Assembly: GCF_016587435.1 (NCBI RefSeq)
Contig: NZ_BNJJ01000009.1
Location: 1 to 64,000, forward strand
Length of the DNA stretch: 64,000 nt
From: Dictyobacter formicarum
GTDB taxonomy: Bacteria; Chloroflexota; Ktedonobacteria; Ktedonobacterales; Ktedonobacteraceae
Direction: 5' to 3'
Positions 6,505 to 16,039 of the stretch are shown here, one piece after another (the stretch's first letter is position 1; every line of letters starts with the position of its first letter). A program made the position numbers and the translations under genes. The notes under the pieces were generated by a model. It saw only the letters and a program-made list of their open reading frames with translations. It was not told the origin of the DNA and made no database searches.

Positions 6505-8989
6505 AAATCCTTCATTTGATGAGAATGAACTGACAACTGAAGATCTGGCCATCCTGGAAGCTTTCGATGCCATAGAAAGCTGGCCCACTAGTAGCGAAGA
6601 AAGCAGTGAAAAAAGCTCTGGCACTGCCAGCGGTGAGCAATATACAAAGGCCGAAGCTGAGGGTGATATGGATGTGGATGCGGAGATGCTCATTATCTTT
6701 CTCGAAGAAGCGACAGAAGACATTGCTAAAATGCGCCAGGCAGCCGGGCAGCTCGCGTGGGAAAACCAGCTTTCAGCGGCACGGTTTACAGTCTTTCAGC
6801 GGTCAGGCCACAAGCTACGCGGTACCGCCGGGGCAGTTGGTTACCTGATCATGTCCACGGCTGCCGAGCACGTCGAGACCATAGCGGAACAGGTACTGAA
6901 CCATAATATCAAACCCGCAACTGGCCTGGAGGCGATCACGCAGGCAATCTCTGTCCTGGACGTTTGTCAGAACTACCTGACAGAAGCAGGGCAAGAACCA
7001 GATACGCCCGAGCTACTCACCGCGCTCGAGGCAATCTACCAGCGCCTGGGCATCACCATTACTACAGCATCACCCGGAACGGCAGCGCTACAAAAAACTC
7101 ACCAGGAAGAAATCAGCAGCAAAGCGACGATCCCCCTGGAGCTAGCAGGTACCTTTCAATCTACCGCAGACCAGGCGACCGGACACGCAGATAGTCTATT
7201 CGGATCCGACAGCCACTCGGCCGATAGTTATCCGCTTTTCGTACACATCGAGAATCGGCGCTTTGAAAAACTGTTGCGCCATACCGGGCAGCTCATAGAA
7301 ATGCATGCCGCGTTGGAAAGTGCTCAGCGCGATGTTAAAGCAGCCCTCCAGGCCCAGCAAGCGGCACAAAACCGGCTACAGCAAGTGGAGCAATCCTTAA
7401 CCAATGTGCTTCAACAAAAACCTGCCACGCAAATACAGGGAGAGGCGACTTCGTCCTCACTGATTGCGCGCATCCTTAGCGATGCCTACCAGGAGAAGCC
7501 ACGCAGTCGCCGGCATCGCAACCGCCTGCCAATCCAGACGCCCCATACAGAAGCAAACTGGGATGAGCTAGATCTGGAGCACTACACTGAACAGGATCTG
7601 CTGTTGCAGGCGTTGCGCGAAGCTATCAATCAACTGGCCATCTGCAGTGCACGTGTCAATACGGCCAATACAGCGCTGCAGATCGTTCAGCAAGAATATA
7701 TGACACGAGCCGCCGTTGTGCGTGAAGACACCCAGATGATGCGCCTGACCCCACTTTCCACACTGGTCCCACGGCTACAAAAAGTTATCTCCGCGAGTGC
7801 CCTGGCACAACAATACAAAGTAGATTTTGAAGTCATCGGCGACACATTAGAGATCGACCAGGAGATTCTGGAAACACTATCTCCATCGTTGCTACACATG
7901 CTCCAGACATGTATCTCCGACACCTCTGTGCTTCAAGAAGAGCAGGCCGAGACATATCATGTCTGGCTGCACGTCCACGCCAGAGGTAATAACATCACGA
8001 TTGAGATCGGCTTCTCCATGCCTGTCATAGGTGGAACGCTAGAAATACTACAAACACCATTACACAGGCTCAATGGCACCATCAACCTCCAGCGCAACAC
8101 CGCCGGTGGAGTCAGCTTTCATCTTTCAATACCTCGCTCCCACGGCACCGTCCAATGTCTGCTCGTACGCAGTGGAGAGCAGCAATTGGTTGCCCCTATT
8201 ACTCAAGTACAGCGCATCAGCATCCACGAACAAGAGCAACTGGACCATTGCTATCAGCTCAAAGATTTGCTGGGTTTAACTGAAGATTCAACATCCAACA
8301 CGTCAGGAACCGAAACACAACCAATCCTGGTTATTCAGTCCTCAAGCAACAAAACAGTGGGTATTCTGGTAGACGAGATTCTAAGCGAACAAGATTTGAC
8401 GGTCAAGCCGCTCCCCTCCTATTTACGGCGTCCTGGTATCACCGAGTCAGCCATCACCGGTCAGGGGAATACATTGCTGATGCTCGATCTACCGGAACTG
8501 ATTCGGAACTATCTACAACGATCAATGCCGCGCAATGGTCAGGAAGCGGAGACGGCCAATGGTAGCGATGATCAGCAGAAGAAAAGCGATAGAAAGCCCA
8601 GAATTCTGGTAGCAGATGATTCGGCCTATCTCAGGCAGGCGGTACTCCAGACCCTGAAACAAGGCAACTATGAAGTGGCTGAGGCCAGAGATGGCATAGA
8701 AGCGATTGAGCAACTGCTAGAAAATACGCCTGATGTCTTTCTGCTTGATATTGAGATGCCGAATCTCAATGGTTACGATGTCTTGAATATTATCCGTGAA
8801 TATCCTGAATTGGCACATGTCAAAACCATTATGTTGACATCCCGCACATCTGATAAACACATCCAGCGCGCTCGTGAATTAGGGGCGCAGGCTTATTTAG
8901 TCAAACCATGTCCACAAACGACCTTGCTCAATACGATTCGAGGTTTCCTGAATGAAAACAAGAGCAAGCATCCCAGGACCAGGTCATAA
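6497..8989 (+). CDS. CheA-like hybrid protein with degenerate kinase core and C-terminal receiver
   Basis: 830 residues. Order: acidic N-terminus; Hpt domain with phosphorylatable His105 in GHKLRGTAGAVGY; linker; coiled-coil dimerisation region (about 255-420); a region at the place of the ATPase domain (about 420-555); a CheW-like domain (about 555-680); a linker; a receiver domain with Asp near 750 (VFLLDIEMPN). The ATPase region keeps the flanking pattern (MMRLTPLSTLVPRL, then LNGTINLQRNTAGGVSFHLSIPRS), but the N-box reads HMLQTCISDTS in place of HLVRNSxDHG, and no DDG or GxGxG motif is seen. It may not bind ATP and could act as a phosphotransfer scaffold. Layout resembles the PilL/PixL type. 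Confidence 0.85.
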   Translation: MIENPSFDENELTTEDLAILEAFDAIESWPTSSEESSEKSSGTASGEQYTKAEAEGDMDVDAEMLIIFLEEATEDIAKMRQAAGQLAWENQLSAARFTVFQRSGHKLRGTAGAVGYLIMSTAAEHVETIAEQVLNHNIKPATGLEAITQAISVLDVCQNYLTEAGQEPDTPELLTALEAIYQRLGITITTASPGTAALQKTHQEEISSKATIPLELAGTFQSTADQATGHADSLFGSDSHSADSYPLFVHIENRRFEKLLRHTGQLIEMHAALESAQRDVKAALQAQQAAQNRLQQVEQSLTNVLQQKPATQIQGEATSSSLIARILSDAYQEKPRSRRHRNRLPIQTPHTEANWDELDLEHYTEQDLLLQALREAINQLAICSARVNTANTALQIVQQEYMTRAAVVREDTQMMRLTPLSTLVPRLQKVISASALAQQYKVDFEVIGDTLEIDQEILETLSPSLLHMLQTCISDTSVLQEEQAETYHVWLHVHARGNNITIEIGFSMPVIGGTLEILQTPLHRLNGTINLQRNTAGGVSFHLSIPRSHGTVQCLLVRSGEQQLVAPITQVQRISIHEQEQLDHCYQLKDLLGLTEDSTSNTSGTETQPILVIQSSSNKTVGILVDEILSEQDLTVKPLPSYLRRPGITESAITGQGNTLLMLDLPELIRNYLQRSMPRNGQEAETANGSDDQQKKSDRKPRILVADDSAYLRQAVLQTLKQGNYEVAEARDGIEAIEQLLENTPDVFLLDIEMPNLNGYDVLNIIREYPELAHVKTIMLTSRTSDKHIQRARELGAQAYLVKPCPQTTLLNTIRGFLNENKSKHPRTRS

Positions 8990-9042
8990 CCACTGGCACC
9001 AGTGGTTTCCAGCAATATGTCGATGGTGGCTGGACAGGCAAT

Positions 9043-9082
9043 AAAAAACCTGGCCTTTGCGAGAGAAGGCCAGGTTTTTTAT
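9043..9082. terminator. Bidirectional terminator between the che-like operon and ftsH
   Basis: Stem CCTGGCCTT/AAGGCCAGG, with A6 on the left and T6 on the right, serving both converging transcripts. Confidence 0.9.
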
Positions 9083-9102
9083 AGTTTAATTTTGCAGGTC
9101 AA

Positions 9103-11160
9103 CTAGCGATAAGAAGCCGGGGTGGCCTCGATAGAGCCAGTTTCAATCATAATTTCACGCAATTGCTTGGCATCAATGATCTCATTGGTACGCAATGCCT
9201 GCGCGATCCGATCCAGCGTGACATGATGCTCCGTCAAAAGCCTGACAGCGCGCTCGTAAGCTCGCTTGACAATACGATTGACCTCATCATCGATTAAAGT
9301 CGCCGTCTTCTCGCTATATTCGCGAGAATTGCTGGCCAGGGCGGTACCTGCAAAAGGATCTTCGCGTTCACTGTATGAAATTGTGCCCAGGCGCTCACTC
9401 ATACCCCACTTGGTAACCATCTGACGCGCAATCGCCGTGACGCGCTGCAGATCATTTTCGGCACCCGTCGTAATATGTCCGATCGCCACCTGCTCCGCCG
9501 CGCGACCACCCAGGGCCGTTACTAACTGAGCCTCCAGGTAATCCTGGGCGTAGTTATAGCGATCATCCAACGGCGTATACTGAGTCACGCCCAGCGCCTG
9601 TCCACGCGGCACAATCGTTACTTTCGTAACGGGATCAACATACTCGGTCAGCAGACCAGTAAGGGCGTGGCCGCCTTCATGATAGGCAATCACATTCAAA
9701 TCTTCATCGCTCAAGATTAATGGACGCTCAGCACCGATCTGAATCTTATCCAGCGATTCCAGGAAACAGTTCTGGGTCACATAATCCAGATTACGACGGG
9801 CCGCCAGCAGAGCGGCTTCATTTACTAGATTGGCCAGGTCGGCACCAACCATACCAGTCGTGGAGCGAGCTATCGCCAACAGATCAACATCCTTGGCCAG
9901 GGGAACCGTACGCGTATGGATCTTCAAGATCGACAGACGGCCATTCCAGTCGGGACGATCCACCGTCACACGGCGATCAAAACGTCCCGGGCGCAATAGC
10001 GCTTTATCCAGGCCATCGGGACGGTTGGTGGCAGCCAGCACAACTACGGCCTGGCGCGCATCGAAACCATCCATCTCAACCAGCAACTGATTCAGGGTCT
10101 GCTCACGCTCGTCATTGCTATTGATGCTGGAGCCGCGCTGGCGACCGACCGCGTCAATTTCGTCAATAAAGATGATACTGGGCGAGGCTTTTTTGGCCTG
10201 CTCGAACAGGTCGCGCACACGACTGGCGCCAACACCAACCAGCACTTCGACGAATTCGGAGCCACTCATCGAGAAAAAGGGCACCCCTGCCTCGCCGGCC
10301 ACAGCACGTGCCAGCAACGTTTTACCAGTTCCTGGAGGGCCCACCAGCAACACGCCGCGTGGAATCAAACCACCCAGGCGCTGAAACTTCTGGGGCGTCT
10401 TCAGGTATTCAACCACTTCAACCAGGTCATTCTTCGCCTCATCGACACCCGCCACATCCCCAAAAGTGGTGGAAGGACGATCTTCCAGGATCAGCTTTGC
10501 TCGACTCTTACCAAAGCTAAAGATGTTTTGCTGGCTCTGAGTCGCACGTCGCATGATCACAAAGAAAATGCCAATTACAAGCAACCATGGCAAGAGATTG
10601 ATCAGAATGTACAACAGATTATTGTCGGGAACAGGCTTCGCCTGATACGTAACATGGTACTGCTGCAACAACTTGATCAATGTCGGATCGCCATCGGGCA
10701 AAGTCATAAAATGGAACTTATTGCTTGTTTTTTGATTGACCGTAATAGCATTTTTGAATTGACCGGTCGCATCCTGGCCCTGGAAGGTAACCGATTCCAC
10801 ATTGCCGCTCTTAATCTGCTGATAGAAAGTGCTGTAAGGCACCTCAATCGTATCGGCCGATATTGTACTGTTATCGGATGTAAACATCCGGAAAAGGTAA
10901 AAACCCACGATCAATACGACAGCAATCACAATGACGCGGAAAAGAATCGAAGAGCCATTTCCACCTTCACGCGGACCACCTGGATTATTGTTATTATTAC
11001 CGTTTCCACCATTATCGGGCCGCCTGGGAGATCGAGGGCCCTGATCATTGGGATTCTGGTACATATATGTAGCCTGAGCATCCATCCGTTCAGACCTGCT
11101 TTCTGCATCTGTCAAAGCATCCTGAGAGGATGCTCTTAATAGAGTCCGGGTATTGAACAC
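9103..11160 (-). CDS. ftsH: ATP-dependent zinc metalloprotease FtsH
   Basis: Membrane-anchored AAA+ protease that degrades misfolded membrane and regulatory proteins. 685 residues: a Pro/Asn/Gly-rich cytoplasmic N-terminus (about 1-70), a first helix ([19 protein letters not shown]), the extracytoplasmic domain, a second helix ([15 protein letters not shown]), AAA domain with Walker A GPPGTGKT near 275, Walker [10 protein letters not shown] and SRH region RPGRFDR, then the peptidase zinc site HEGGH near 495. All catalytic residues are present. The start is GTG 11160, with GGAGA upstream; ATG 11085 is an alternative. The disordered Asn/Gly-rich N-terminal extension is longer than in E. coli FtsH. 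Confidence 0.96.
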   Translation of the reverse strand: MFNTRTLLRASSQDALTDAESRSERMDAQATYMYQNPNDQGPRSPRRPDNGGNGNNNNNPGGPREGGNGSSILFRVIVIAVVLIVGFYLFRMFTSDNSTISADTIEVPYSTFYQQIKSGNVESVTFQGQDATGQFKNAITVNQKTSNKFHFMTLPDGDPTLIKLLQQYHVTYQAKPVPDNNLLYILINLLPWLLVIGIFFVIMRRATQSQQNIFSFGKSRAKLILEDRPSTTFGDVAGVDEAKNDLVEVVEYLKTPQKFQRLGGLIPRGVLLVGPPGTGKTLLARAVAGEAGVPFFSMSGSEFVEVLVGVGASRVRDLFEQAKKASPSIIFIDEIDAVGRQRGSSINSNDEREQTLNQLLVEMDGFDARQAVVVLAATNRPDGLDKALLRPGRFDRRVTVDRPDWNGRLSILKIHTRTVPLAKDVDLLAIARSTTGMVGADLANLVNEAALLAARRNLDYVTQNCFLESLDKIQIGAERPLILSDEDLNVIAYHEGGHALTGLLTEYVDPVTKVTIVPRGQALGVTQYTPLDDRYNYAQDYLEAQLVTALGGRAAEQVAIGHITTGAENDLQRVTAIARQMVTKWGMSERLGTISYSEREDPFAGTALASNSREYSEKTATLIDDEVNRIVKRAYERAVRLLTEHHVTLDRIAQALRTNEIIDAKQLREIMIETGSIEATPASYR

Positions 11161-11754
11161 GTTATAATTTTCTCCATATTACACGCATAACGATCTTTCG
11201 TCTACTACTATTGGCCCTGGTTTACCGGTTACTAGCGCCTTTAAACGAGGCTACATAGTGCATCCGTCACATGCAAGCAATAGGAAAACGAAAATTTGAG
11301 AGATACGCAATAGATACGTTTCAAAGTAGTGGTGGGTTACACTGTTGGGTCTGGATAACATATTCCAGTTTATCTATCAATCAAAAAGAACCACTGCCAT
11401 TGGAATTTGACGCAACCCAATCGCTTTTCGTATACGATGTTAGCAGCAAATTTTTACTACCATTTCTCCACACTACCTATCCTGGTAGATATTATACAAT
11501 TACGCAACCCCATGTGTACTATGTTCCCGATCATCAGCCAACATAAAACTTTCCCGAATGGCGCACCAATCCGGCGAGAAGGGGAGGCGAAGGCAACAAA
11601 AAAGTAGGAAGTAGGGGAAGTGACTATAGGGGGATGAACAAGTTGCGTTACCTCCTCAGAACACGATGCGCACGGCGCTCGTGTTCTTAACAAGGAGGAA
11701 GCATTCCACAACAAAAACTACGCAATCAATATGATAATGCTATCAGATCAACGT
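11161..11754. other. Intergenic region with a nested hairpin
   Basis: No convincing gene; short frames here lack ribosome sites and family resemblance. A two-tier inverted repeat lies at 11651-11698: outer CCTCCT/AGGAGG and inner GAACACGA/TCGTGTTC. On the plus strand the right outer arm and on the minus strand the left-pairing arm read as ribosome-site-like AGGAGG. It lies downstream of the zinc-ribbon gene (minus strand) and upstream of ftsH. Confidence 0.4.
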
Positions 11755-12468
11755 TTAGCGCTCATAGTAGAGAATGCGACCACAGTTTGTACAGGTTTGC
11801 AGTTCAGGGCTGATACGCACCTGTTGCATTTCACTAGGCGTTAGAATGACACGGCACCACTGACAGGAGTTTTGATCAACTTTGGAGACGGCGCGCCCCT
11901 GTTTAGTGCGCCGCATAGTTTCATAGCGCTTGAGCATGGCTTCCTCGACCTTCGATGAGAGAGATTGACGCTGTCTCTGAAGTTGCTGAAAACGAGCCTC
12001 AGCCTGTTCACGGCGCGTCTGGAGGATAGCATTTTCCTGCTTCCAATGCTCTTCTGCCTCCTGCAACGCCACCGCTTTGCGCTGCGCTGTTTCCATTAGC
12101 GACTCGGCTGTATCCATGACTTCCAGCAAGCGTTCTTCCTGGCGATTCTGCTGGGCGCGCAAATTCTGGACTTCTTGTTGAAGCATTTGTAGCTCTTTTC
12201 CATTCTGGATCGAGCCACTATAGAGACGACGCTCCTGGTTACCAAGGCGCTGACTGGTATCTTCGAGCGACCATTCAGCATCCTTCTGGGCTTGCTGACC
12301 AGCGAGCAGTTGTTGCTGTGCAGTGTCACACTCCGCGCGTAATTTTCGTAGTGTGGCACTACCTTGCAAGGAGGTGGAGATCGATTGTTTCTCAGCTGTA
12401 ACGCGATCCAGTTCCAGATCGATCATCTGTAGCTGATACAGTACCGCTGTCACCTGTGATGTGCTCAT
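11755..12468 (-). CDS. Coiled-coil protein with C-terminal C4 zinc ribbon (COG1579 family)
   Basis: 237 residues from ATG 12468, chosen because AAGGAGG lies just upstream, inside a longer frame that would otherwise begin with TTG 12501. Residues about 10-180 are almost entirely heptad-type coiled coil rich in Gln, Glu and Arg. The C-terminus has a four-cysteine zinc ribbon: CQWC then CTNC, ending ILYYER. This matches the widespread COG1579/DUF164 family, which binds nucleic acid or protein partners; the molecular role is not settled. It stands alone on its strand between ftsH and the cupin gene. Confidence 0.85.
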   Translation of the reverse strand: MSTSQVTAVLYQLQMIDLELDRVTAEKQSISTSLQGSATLRKLRAECDTAQQQLLAGQQAQKDAEWSLEDTSQRLGNQERRLYSGSIQNGKELQMLQQEVQNLRAQQNRQEERLLEVMDTAESLMETAQRKAVALQEAEEHWKQENAILQTRREQAEARFQQLQRQRQSLSSKVEEAMLKRYETMRRTKQGRAVSKVDQNSCQWCRVILTPSEMQQVRISPELQTCTNCGRILYYER

Positions 12469-12772
12469 GGGTAGAGGGCTCCTCCTTATCAAAGCCAACA
12501 ATGTGCAAAAAGGATATTCTTATCATTGTACAGTTTTCCCGTATTCACAGCAATAGTTAAGGTGCACACAAGTGCAATTTGTTAACATGTTTTTTGCGGT
12601 CCTTTCACATGATGTTCATAGAAGGTCGGTATACTAAAGTCAAATTTCTACCTTTTTTGTAGAGCTGATGCCTTTCTTTTACCTTTTTAGAAGAGTGAAA
12701 GGGCGTTGGTTTGCCAATTTAATTATGATATGAGTAGTGTGATTTGCAATAGTGTGTGACAAGGAGTCTGGA
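12469..12772. other. Divergent intergenic region
   Basis: AT-rich 5' region between the minus-strand zinc-ribbon gene and the plus-strand cupin gene; must hold both promoters. TATACT near 12632 follows TTCACA with a 20-nt spacer, a weak match. No gene seen. Confidence 0.35.
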
Positions 12773-13132
12773 ATGCAGATTATTCGTTGGCACGGTCAAA
12801 GCCCACCAGAGGGACAGGAGATACGTGCGAGGATGCAGCAGCAGGGCTTACGGCCGTATTCCTGGTCCAATAGGCCTGGCGACGTTTACTCTCCACATAC
12901 CCATAGCTATGAGAAGGTATTGTACTGTATACGAGGCTCAATCCGTTTTATCCTGCCTGATCAATTAGATGCTACTGGAAATGCGGTGTATGTGGATTTA
13001 GAACCAGGCGATTGTATGGTGCTGCCAGCCGGGGTACGTCATAGTGCCCAGGTAAGCACCAGGGGCGTGACATGTATGGAGGCAGCCCGCTATACTATAC
13101 CTCTGGCCGAGAAGAATAATTATGCGGTATAG
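12773..13132 (+). CDS. Small cupin-domain protein
   Basis: 119-residue single-domain cupin. ATG 12773 is chosen because AAGGAG (12761-12766) precedes it. The metal-binding pattern is visible: HTHSYEKVLYCIRG supplies HxH and Glu, and GVRHSAQV supplies the last His, with the second-motif turn LEPGDCMVLPAG. Such proteins bind a metal and act as small oxygenases, isomerases or sensors; nothing here points to a substrate. It appears monocistronic. Confidence 0.85.
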   Translation: MQIIRWHGQSPPEGQEIRARMQQQGLRPYSWSNRPGDVYSPHTHSYEKVLYCIRGSIRFILPDQLDATGNAVYVDLEPGDCMVLPAGVRHSAQVSTRGVTCMEAARYTIPLAEKNNYAV

Positions 13133-13434
13133 GCGCTGGCCGTCACATCTTAACGCTGTGTTATCTCGCCCCTCAAGCGAAGCACGAGCGGAAAAACTAT
13201 ATTCCGCATCCGTCAGGATAAGGCAACTCTTCAGGAGAGGGGCAGGCACGCCACAAACGAGGTTTCTTAATAGTCAGGTAGAGCACAACCTTATGCAGTT
13301 ATTCATACAGCAGTAATTGAAGAGATACGGGGTGTCCTGCTCAAAAAAACACCGCCAGGAAATATCTGTGATATACTCTAAAATCAACACCGCACTCAAA
13401 CGAATTAAAGCAATGAGGACAAGGAAAGGAACCC
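13133..13434. promoter_or_regulatory. Upstream region of guaA with an extended -10 promoter
   Basis: No gene seen. An extended -10, TGATATACT (13369-13377), would start transcription near 13384, about 50 nt before guaA; no good -35 is visible, as is common with extended -10 promoters. No purine riboswitch core was recognised. Confidence 0.4.
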
Positions 13435-15081
13435 ATGCACGCACCAGAGCGCCGCGAGGCCATTATTGTTCTCGATTACGGCTCCCAATATAGTCGCTTA
13501 ATCACACGTCGTATTCGCGAATGCCATGTCTATAGTGAACTTGTTCCCGCAGATACCACCCTGGAACAGCTACAGAAGAATGAGCACCTCGATATTAAAG
13601 GCTTTATCTTCTCTGGTGGACCATCCAGCGTGTATGATGCTGATGCCCCTTCATGCGATCCAGCCATTCTCAAAAGCGGGCTGCCGATTCTAGGTATTTG
13701 CTATGGAATGCAGTTACTGGCCCAGAATCTGGGCGGTCATGTGGCGCCTTCTAACGGGCTACGCGAATACGGACCAGCTACCGTCGAGGTGCTGGCCGAG
13801 GCCGCCACTGATCCCGCTAGCTTCCGTATTTTTGAGGGCATCAGAGTCTCACCACAACAGACCGATAATCTAGAGGCACCTGAGAACCAGACATTGCGCC
13901 TGCCGGTTTGGATGAGCCATGGGGATAGCGTAGACAGGCTGCCTGAAGGATTCCGCGTTCTGGCCTGCACAGAGAGCAATCCAGTGGCCGCCATCGGCAG
14001 TCCACAGGGCTATATCGGCCTGCAATTTCATCCCGAGGTCACCCATACGCCACAGGGAAAAGACATTATCCGTAACTTCCTCTTCCGCGTCTGCGGCTGT
14101 GAGCCAAGCTGGACCCCCGGACACGTCATCGATGAGGCCGTTGAGATGATTCGTCAGCAAGTGGGCAACGAACGCGTCATCTGCGGTCTCTCCGGCGGCG
14201 TCGATTCGGCGGTAGCCGCACTGCTCATCCATAAAGCCATCGGCGACCAGCTAACCTGTATCTTTGTAGATACCGGGCTGCTGCGCGCAGGCGAACGTGA
14301 GCAGGTAGTGGATACCTTTAGCAACCACATGCATATTCCCCTGGTGGTGGTCGATGCGCGCCAACGCTTCCTGGATCGCCTGGCTAATGTCGTTGACCCA
14401 GAGCAGAAGCGCAAAATCATCGGCTCGGAGTTTATCCGTGTCTTTGAAGATGAGGCGGTGCGCCTGGCGGAAGAACAGGGTAACATCGCCTTCCTGGCCC
14501 AGGGAACACTGTACCCGGATGTGATCGAGAGCACCAGCCACGATACGGCCAGCACTGCCAAAAGCATCAAGTCGCACCATAATGTGGGTGGCTTGCCAAA
14601 AGAGATGAAGCTGAAGCTGGTCGAGCCGTTGCGCATGTTGTTCAAAGATGAAGTGCGCGAGATTGGTGCCGCGCTCGGCCTGCCCGAAGATTGGGTCTGG
14701 CGCCATCCATTCCCGGGACCCGGCCTGGCTATTCGTATCATCGGAGCCGTTGATGAGCAGCGCCTCAATGTGCTACGCGCCGCCGATAAGATCGTGATCG
14801 AAGAAATCCAGAAGGCGGGCGTCTATCGCCATCTGGGACAGGCCTTTGCCGTGCTAACCCCCATTCAAAGCGTGGGCGTGATGGGCGATTATCGTACCTA
14901 CGCCAACCTGGTGGCCGTGCGGGCCGTCACCAGCGGCGACTTCATGACCGCCGACTGGGCCAGGCTCTCCCCGGAACTGCTTGGCCGCATCTCCAATCGC
15001 CTGGTCAACGAAGTCGCGGAAATCAATCGTGTGGTCTATGACATCACATCAAAGCCACCGGCAACGATCGAATGGGAATAA
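13435..15081 (+). CDS. guaA: GMP synthase (glutamine-hydrolysing)
   Basis: Converts XMP to GMP with glutamine and ATP, the last step of guanine nucleotide synthesis. 548 residues: a class I glutaminase domain with nucleophile Cys89 (GICYGMQ) and the catalytic His-Glu in FHPEV; an ATP-pyrophosphatase domain with SGGVDS at about 253-258; and the C-terminal dimerisation domain with [16 protein letters not shown] sequence ([13 protein letters not shown]) and the terminal [12 protein letters not shown] 13435 is preceded by AAGGAAAGGA. A Nudix gene follows after 12 nt, in the same operon. Length is near the usual 515-525, with a slightly longer glutaminase domain. Confidence 0.97.
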   Translation: MHAPERREAIIVLDYGSQYSRLITRRIRECHVYSELVPADTTLEQLQKNEHLDIKGFIFSGGPSSVYDADAPSCDPAILKSGLPILGICYGMQLLAQNLGGHVAPSNGLREYGPATVEVLAEAATDPASFRIFEGIRVSPQQTDNLEAPENQTLRLPVWMSHGDSVDRLPEGFRVLACTESNPVAAIGSPQGYIGLQFHPEVTHTPQGKDIIRNFLFRVCGCEPSWTPGHVIDEAVEMIRQQVGNERVICGLSGGVDSAVAALLIHKAIGDQLTCIFVDTGLLRAGEREQVVDTFSNHMHIPLVVVDARQRFLDRLANVVDPEQKRKIIGSEFIRVFEDEAVRLAEEQGNIAFLAQGTLYPDVIESTSHDTASTAKSIKSHHNVGGLPKEMKLKLVEPLRMLFKDEVREIGAALGLPEDWVWRHPFPGPGLAIRIIGAVDEQRLNVLRAADKIVIEEIQKAGVYRHLGQAFAVLTPIQSVGVMGDYRTYANLVAVRAVTSGDFMTADWARLSPELLGRISNRLVNEVAEINRVVYDITSKPPATIEWE

Positions 15082-15093
15082 ACAGAGGCGTGT

Positions 15094-15924
15094 ATGTTCG
15101 AGTTTGAGATTCTGGCCCGGGGTCTATATCAGCCCGAGGATTTGCACATCTCGTATCAACCTGATCAGTTCCTGCAGTTCACACCAGAGCTGCAGGAATG
15201 GATGGAGCAATTCTGGCAGGAAAAATTGCGCCAGGCCCAACAACAACAAAGTCTGCTCTTCGATGCTCCCCTCTATCGGTTCATCGCCGCCCGGCAAGAT
15301 ACAGCACAAACCTTACAATTGACGCTGGGCCAGACCAGTTACAAAGAATATGTTGCCACACGGAGCCAGGACTTCGCGGCAGGAAGAGCACGCAGCGAGC
15401 TGGGCAATCCCTTATCCGTGTGCTCGGTCGTCGAAACTGCCGATGGCCATATCCTGCTGGATAAGCGCCAGGGCGTGGATCTCTATGTCGGCCGCTATCA
15501 TGTGATCGGTGGTTTTTTTGAGCGCGACATCGATATTGACGCAACCCGGCAGCCCGATCCATTTGCCGCCATGCGGCGCGAGATCCGCGAGGAAACAGGC
15601 ATCCAGGCAAGCGACATCAGCGATCAATTATGCCTGGGACTGGTCTATGACCTGGCCACACCCCATGCCGAGCTCTGTTTTCTCACCCGCCTGCACATTT
15701 CATTAGATGAAGTAAGGCAACGCAAGCCCGAGGACAGCGAGATCAAGACCCTCCACACCGTGTACAACAGCCCTGAAAGCCTGGCCCAATTTATACGCCA
15801 GCAGCATGGCAACATCTCGGCCACAGGTGAGCCCAACCTGCTTCTATATGGCCAGATACAGTATGGAAACGCCTGGTTCGCATCCATTACCTCATCCATT
15901 AGTAATTTGCCATCTCGTAATTAA
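15094..15924 (+). CDS. Nudix hydrolase with an N-terminal extension
   Basis: 276 residues. The C-terminal half is a Nudix domain (about 110-260): GGFFERD ... FAAMRREIREETGI gives the REExxEE-type Nudix box, with an insertion between the glycines and the helix caused by DIDIDATRQPDP. Nudix enzymes cleave nucleoside-diphosphate derivatives with Mg2+. The ~100-residue N-terminal part, rich in Gln and aromatics, has no name I recognise; long two-part Nudix proteins of this layout include ADP-ribose- and NADH-type pyrophosphatases. It follows guaA after 12 nt and its 3' end carries the purL promoter. Confidence 0.85.
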   Translation: MFEFEILARGLYQPEDLHISYQPDQFLQFTPELQEWMEQFWQEKLRQAQQQQSLLFDAPLYRFIAARQDTAQTLQLTLGQTSYKEYVATRSQDFAAGRARSELGNPLSVCSVVETADGHILLDKRQGVDLYVGRYHVIGGFFERDIDIDATRQPDPFAAMRREIREETGIQASDISDQLCLGLVYDLATPHAELCFLTRLHISLDEVRQRKPEDSEIKTLHTVYNSPESLAQFIRQQHGNISATGEPNLLLYGQIQYGNAWFASITSSISNLPSRN

Positions 15925-15936
15925 AGATGTTACAAT
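15907..15936 (+). promoter_or_regulatory. Promoter of the purL operon
   Basis: TTGCCA (15907-15912), 18-nt spacer, TACAAT (15931-15936). It overlaps the 3' end of the Nudix gene. The leader of about 97 nt contains GATGTC/GACATC near 15994 as a small inverted repeat. Confidence 0.5.
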
Positions 15937-16039
15937 GAGCTTGTCCCATTGGATGAGACCAGCACTGTCATTCTATTTACTAGCAGTCACCTGATGTCAT
16001 TAATCAGACATCGAGTCAGCCAGCCAGGATCAGAGGAAC

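Noticed and set aside
11271..11546. 91-residue frame upstream of ftsH
   Set aside because: No ribosome site, composition like random AT-rich translation, no resemblance.
12502..12772. Purine or other known riboswitch before the cupin and guaA genes
   Set aside because: No recognised core motif.
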